In this document: piece by piece, positions 6,727-8,588 of the stretch
How positions within the stretch are numbered: position 1 is the first letter of the stretch
Layout: each line of letters begins with the position of its first letter
Assembly (NCBI GenBank): GCA_020849075.1
Contig: JADLGZ010000135.1
Location: 1 to 8,588 of the forward strand
Direction: 5' to 3'
DNA length: 8,588 nucleotides
Origin: Fimbriimonadaceae bacterium
GTDB taxonomy: Bacteria; Armatimonadota; Fimbriimonadia; Fimbriimonadales; Fimbriimonadaceae
Made by a program: the position numbers and the translations under genes
The notes under the pieces: model-generated
The model's input: only the letters and a program-made list of their open reading frames with translations
Told to the model about the DNA's origin: nothing
Databases searched by the model: none

Positions 6727-6751
6727 AAAAAGTCGAAAAAGACCAAAAAAA
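6727..6751 (+). promoter_or_regulatory. Phased A-tracts, probable UP element or curved DNA
   Basis: Three A-runs start exactly 9 bases apart: 6727-6731, 6736-6740 and 6745-6751. They sit directly upstream of the -35 box at 6756. A-tracts phased near one helical turn bend DNA and can contact the RNA polymerase alpha C-terminal domains. This suggests a boosted promoter for the small-protein gene. Confidence 0.6.
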
Positions 6752-6755
6752 GTGC

Positions 6756-6784
6756 TTGCTAGGAATCTCCTTTTCCTGCATAAT
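6756..6784 (+). promoter_or_regulatory. Housekeeping sigma-70-type promoter
   Basis: The -35 TTGCTA (6756-6761) and -10 CATAAT (6779-6784) are separated by the ideal 17 bases. The predicted transcription start is near 6791, which leaves a leader of about 60 bases before ATG 6852. This is the best consensus promoter in the window. Confidence 0.8.
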
Positions 6785-6851
6785 CGTCTTGGGTTACAGC
6801 AGGTTCAAATGAACTAAGCTGAAACTGAAAACTCAGTAGTGAGGGAAGACT

Positions 6852-7049
6852 ATGAAATTCTACGATCTAAAAACGCGCGAACATGTTGACATCCCGGAAG
6901 GGAAGATCCAGAAGAAGAAAATCGTTCGCAAGACGAAGTCCGGCGAGCAAGTTCGCCACCAGTTGATCGGTGACCATGGCGGTCGCTCGGTCTACAAGTT
7001 CGTTGGCAAAGCCGATTACGACAAGCTCAACGTACCCGAAGTCAAGTAA
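6852..7049 (+). CDS. Small lysine-rich protein of unknown function (65 residues)
   Basis: I do not recognise this family. The protein has 12 Lys and 4 Arg against 9 acidic residues, with a basic cluster at 18-29 (KKK at 21-23, then RKTK at 26-29). A plausible small beta-rich core follows (QVRHQLIGDHGGRSVYKFVG, 33-52). It has no Cys, signal peptide or membrane segment. A nucleic-acid-binding or ribosome-associated role is possible from the charge alone. The start is well supported: GAGGG at 6841-6845 lies 6 bases before the ATG. The gene has its own strong promoter with upstream A-tracts and its own terminator, so it is a single-gene unit and probably abundant. The sequence-like N-terminus (MKFYDLKTRE) and clean codon structure argue that it is real and not a chance frame. 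Confidence 0.85.
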   Translation: MKFYDLKTREHVDIPEGKIQKKKIVRKTKSGEQVRHQLIGDHGGRSVYKFVGKADYDKLNVPEVK

Positions 7050-7073
7050 CTGACCTTCGTTTCTCGTCATCAC

Positions 7074-7107
7074 GGCTTTCCGCTTTGCGGGAAGCCTCTT
7101 TCTTTTT
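7074..7107 (+). terminator. Rho-independent terminator after the small-protein gene
   Basis: A 10-pair stem, GGCTTTCCGC (7074-7083) with GCGGGAAGCC (7087-7096), contains one T-G wobble and a TTT loop. It is followed by TCTTTCTTTTT (7097-7107). It lies 24 bases after the stop and insulates the following DUF1800 gene from the strong promoter. Confidence 0.9.
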
Positions 7108-7140
7108 GAACTTGTGCGCTCTCCATGCGTCTTGACCATT

Positions 7141-8559
7141 ATGCAGATCACCTCGGATCGGGATAAGGTAGCTCACCTGCTACGACGCTTTGGCCTCGGG
7201 GCCAGTGAAGCGGAGCTTGAATACTACGTTCCGAAGGGTGTAGCTGGCACGATAGATGCCTTACTCAATGCCGATGGTGCTGATGGATTTGGCGTAGACC
7301 CTAGCCGATTTGCCCCGCCCAACAACAAGGTCGTCAATATGCGAAGCGCTGAAGCCTGGTGGGTGAGTCGGCTACTCATTACGCAACGACCTCTGGTGGA
7401 GAAGTTGACTCTCTTTTGGCATGACCACTTTGCCACCAGCGCTGAAAAGGTCGATGCCGCCGTGCCCATGATTGCCCAGAACGAGAAGATTCGGACCTTC
7501 GCTCTCGGGCGATTTGAGGACCTCCTTCTTGCTATGAGTAAGGATCCGGCCATGATCTACTGGCTGGATAATCAGCTCAACAAGAAGGGCAAGCCCAATG
7601 AGAACTTCGCTCGTGAGGTCATGGAGCTGTTTACGCTTGGGATTGGTCATTACACCGAGAAGGATGTACAGGAAGCCGCGAGGGCCTTTACGGGCTGGGG
7701 CTACGGGCGACGCGCGAACGGTCGACAGATCACTCAAGAGTCTCGTATTCCACGCGGTGGCGTTACCTACGTTTTTGACCCGCAACAACATGACGATGGC
7801 GCAAAGGCGCTCCTAGGTAACAAGGGCAATTTCACCGGGGAGGATGTGATCGGTATTCTGAGCGGGCAACCCCAAACCGCGACCCATATCGCCGAGAAGA
7901 TGTGGGAGTTCTTCGCCTACGAGGGCCCAGATGAAAAGCTTGTGAGCCGGTTGGCGGACAAGTATCGAAACAATGGGCTACGGACATCGGTTCTGGTGAG
8001 GGCCATCATGGAGTCTCCTGAGTTCTATTCTGAGAAATGCGTCAGGCGACTCTATAAGAATCCGGTGGACTTCTGCATTGCAACCCTGCGTTCCCTTGGT
8101 ATTGGTAATCACCTCAAGTCAGCGCTTTCGCAGGACCTCGATGAGCAACAGCAGAGAGGTGTTCTCGCTGTGACAGGGCAAATTGCAAGCTCAATGAAGT
8201 CCATGGGCATGCAACTTTTCTATCCGCCTGATGTTGCTGGCTGGGATTGGGGGGAGGCCTGGATTAGTACGTCTACGATGGTGGAGCGCATGAAATGGGC
8301 CGATAGGATCTTCGGGCAACGCAGCATCTTCCGTCAGCCGCTGTACCGGGGGCCGCTCATGGAAGCGATTGCTGGTTTTGACACTCCCGAAGCCTTCACG
8401 ACGAATTTGTGCTCGCTCTTCGATGTTCCAGCTGTGCCTAGCAAGTTGTCAGCATTGTCAAAGGCGGCAAGGAAGGGCAACCTGCAAAGGGATCCAATGG
8501 GTGTGGCAACTAATGTTAGTCGCCTAATCTTCTGCCTTCCAGAGTTCCAATTCGCCTGA
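7141..8559 (+). CDS. DUF1800 family protein
   Basis: This is a conserved protein of unknown biochemical function, common in Planctomycetes, Armatimonadota, Bacteroidota and Proteobacteria, and often encoded beside a DUF1501 protein. From ATG 7141 it has 472 residues, a full-length member. Hallmarks are KVAHLLRRFGLGA (9-21), FWHDHFAT (92-99), the long central block 153-186 (NENFAREVMELFTLG, then AARAFTGW at its end), FYPPDVAGWDWGEAWI (360-375) and a closing LIFCLPEFQ (462-470). An in-frame GTG at 7114 would add 9 residues; neither start has a clear ribosome site. No signal peptide is visible, whereas some relatives are exported. I see no convincing promoter between the terminator at 7107 and the start. 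It stands alone after a terminator and may lead a new operon with the following gene. Confidence 0.9.
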   Translation: MQITSDRDKVAHLLRRFGLGASEAELEYYVPKGVAGTIDALLNADGADGFGVDPSRFAPPNNKVVNMRSAEAWWVSRLLITQRPLVEKLTLFWHDHFATSAEKVDAAVPMIAQNEKIRTFALGRFEDLLLAMSKDPAMIYWLDNQLNKKGKPNENFAREVMELFTLGIGHYTEKDVQEAARAFTGWGYGRRANGRQITQESRIPRGGVTYVFDPQQHDDGAKALLGNKGNFTGEDVIGILSGQPQTATHIAEKMWEFFAYEGPDEKLVSRLADKYRNNGLRTSVLVRAIMESPEFYSEKCVRRLYKNPVDFCIATLRSLGIGNHLKSALSQDLDEQQQRGVLAVTGQIASSMKSMGMQLFYPPDVAGWDWGEAWISTSTMVERMKWADRIFGQRSIFRQPLYRGPLMEAIAGFDTPEAFTTNLCSLFDVPAVPSKLSALSKAARKGNLQRDPMGVATNVSRLIFCLPEFQFA

Positions 8560-8574
8560 AGTAAACTCTCGCCA

Positions 8575-8588
8575 ATGACAATTGACGA
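8575..8588 (+). CDS. Possible start of the next gene (partial)
   Basis: An ATG lies 15 bases after the DUF1800 stop, with only four complete codons before the window ends. The close spacing would fit an operon, and DUF1501 genes commonly follow DUF1800 genes. Nothing in these few codons identifies the product, and no clear ribosome site precedes it. Confidence 0.3.

Noticed and set aside
6803..6843. Mutually exclusive 4-pair hairpins in the leader of the small-protein gene (CTGA/TCAG and CTCA/TGAG, plus GTTC/GAAC)
   Set aside because: Stems of four pairs arise by chance. No known riboswitch or thermometer fold is recognisable in the 60-base leader.
7105..7160. Sigma-70 promoter for the DUF1800 gene
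   Set aside because: TTGAAC (7105-7110) and TTGACC (7132-7137) look like -35 boxes, but no acceptable -10 lies 16-18 bases downstream of either.
7372..7791. Minus-strand open frame of 139 codons
   Set aside because: It is opposite the conserved core of the DUF1800 gene, so it is a shadow frame.

Overview
The window carries nine or so genes, all on the + strand and mostly tightly packed, with no sign of mobile elements, tRNA, rRNA or CRISPR. Gene content suggests a free-living bacterium with a cyclic-di-AMP system and an envelope carrying secreted proteins. A member of Armatimonadota (Fimbriimonas-like) is my best guess, from the combination of a DarA-type receptor next to holB, an ECF sigma/RseB/HtrA set and a DUF1800 protein, with mid-range GC. 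This is an impression, not a measured assignment.

Region 1 (about 1-3049) is a close-packed operon: an unrecognised protein of about 192 residues; a NamZ-type exo-N-acetylmuramidase (former DUF1343, GH171); a PII-like cyclic-di-AMP receptor (DUF970, DarA/PstA); and the delta' subunit of DNA polymerase III. The receptor-holB pairing echoes the tmk-yaaQ(darA)-yaaR-holB order of Bacillus subtilis.

Region 2 (about 3015-6712) is an envelope-stress module: an RpoE/AlgU-like ECF sigma factor, a zinc-binding one-TM anti-sigma factor, an exported RseB/MucB-like protein and a DegP/HtrA protease with two PDZ domains. The order matches algU-mucA-mucB-(mucC)-mucD of Pseudomonas without a mucC. Two similar sites, GGGAAC followed 17-18 bases later by CGT, lie just before the sigma gene and just before htrA. 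They are candidate promoters for the sigma factor itself. A strong hairpin terminator closes the module at 6678-6712.

Region 3 (6713-7107) is an isolated transcription unit: three A-tracts spaced exactly 9 bases apart, a near-consensus housekeeping promoter, a 60-base leader, a 65-residue lysine-rich protein of unknown function, and a second strong terminator. The layout suggests high expression.

Region 4 (7114-8588) holds a complete DUF1800 protein and perhaps the first codons of the next gene.

The likely theme is cell-envelope upkeep: muropeptide trimming, a cyclic-di-AMP sensor and the sigma-controlled response to misfolded envelope proteins. The most noteworthy points are the complete alg/muc-like module with its matched promoter pair, and the uncharacterised small basic protein with its promoter.
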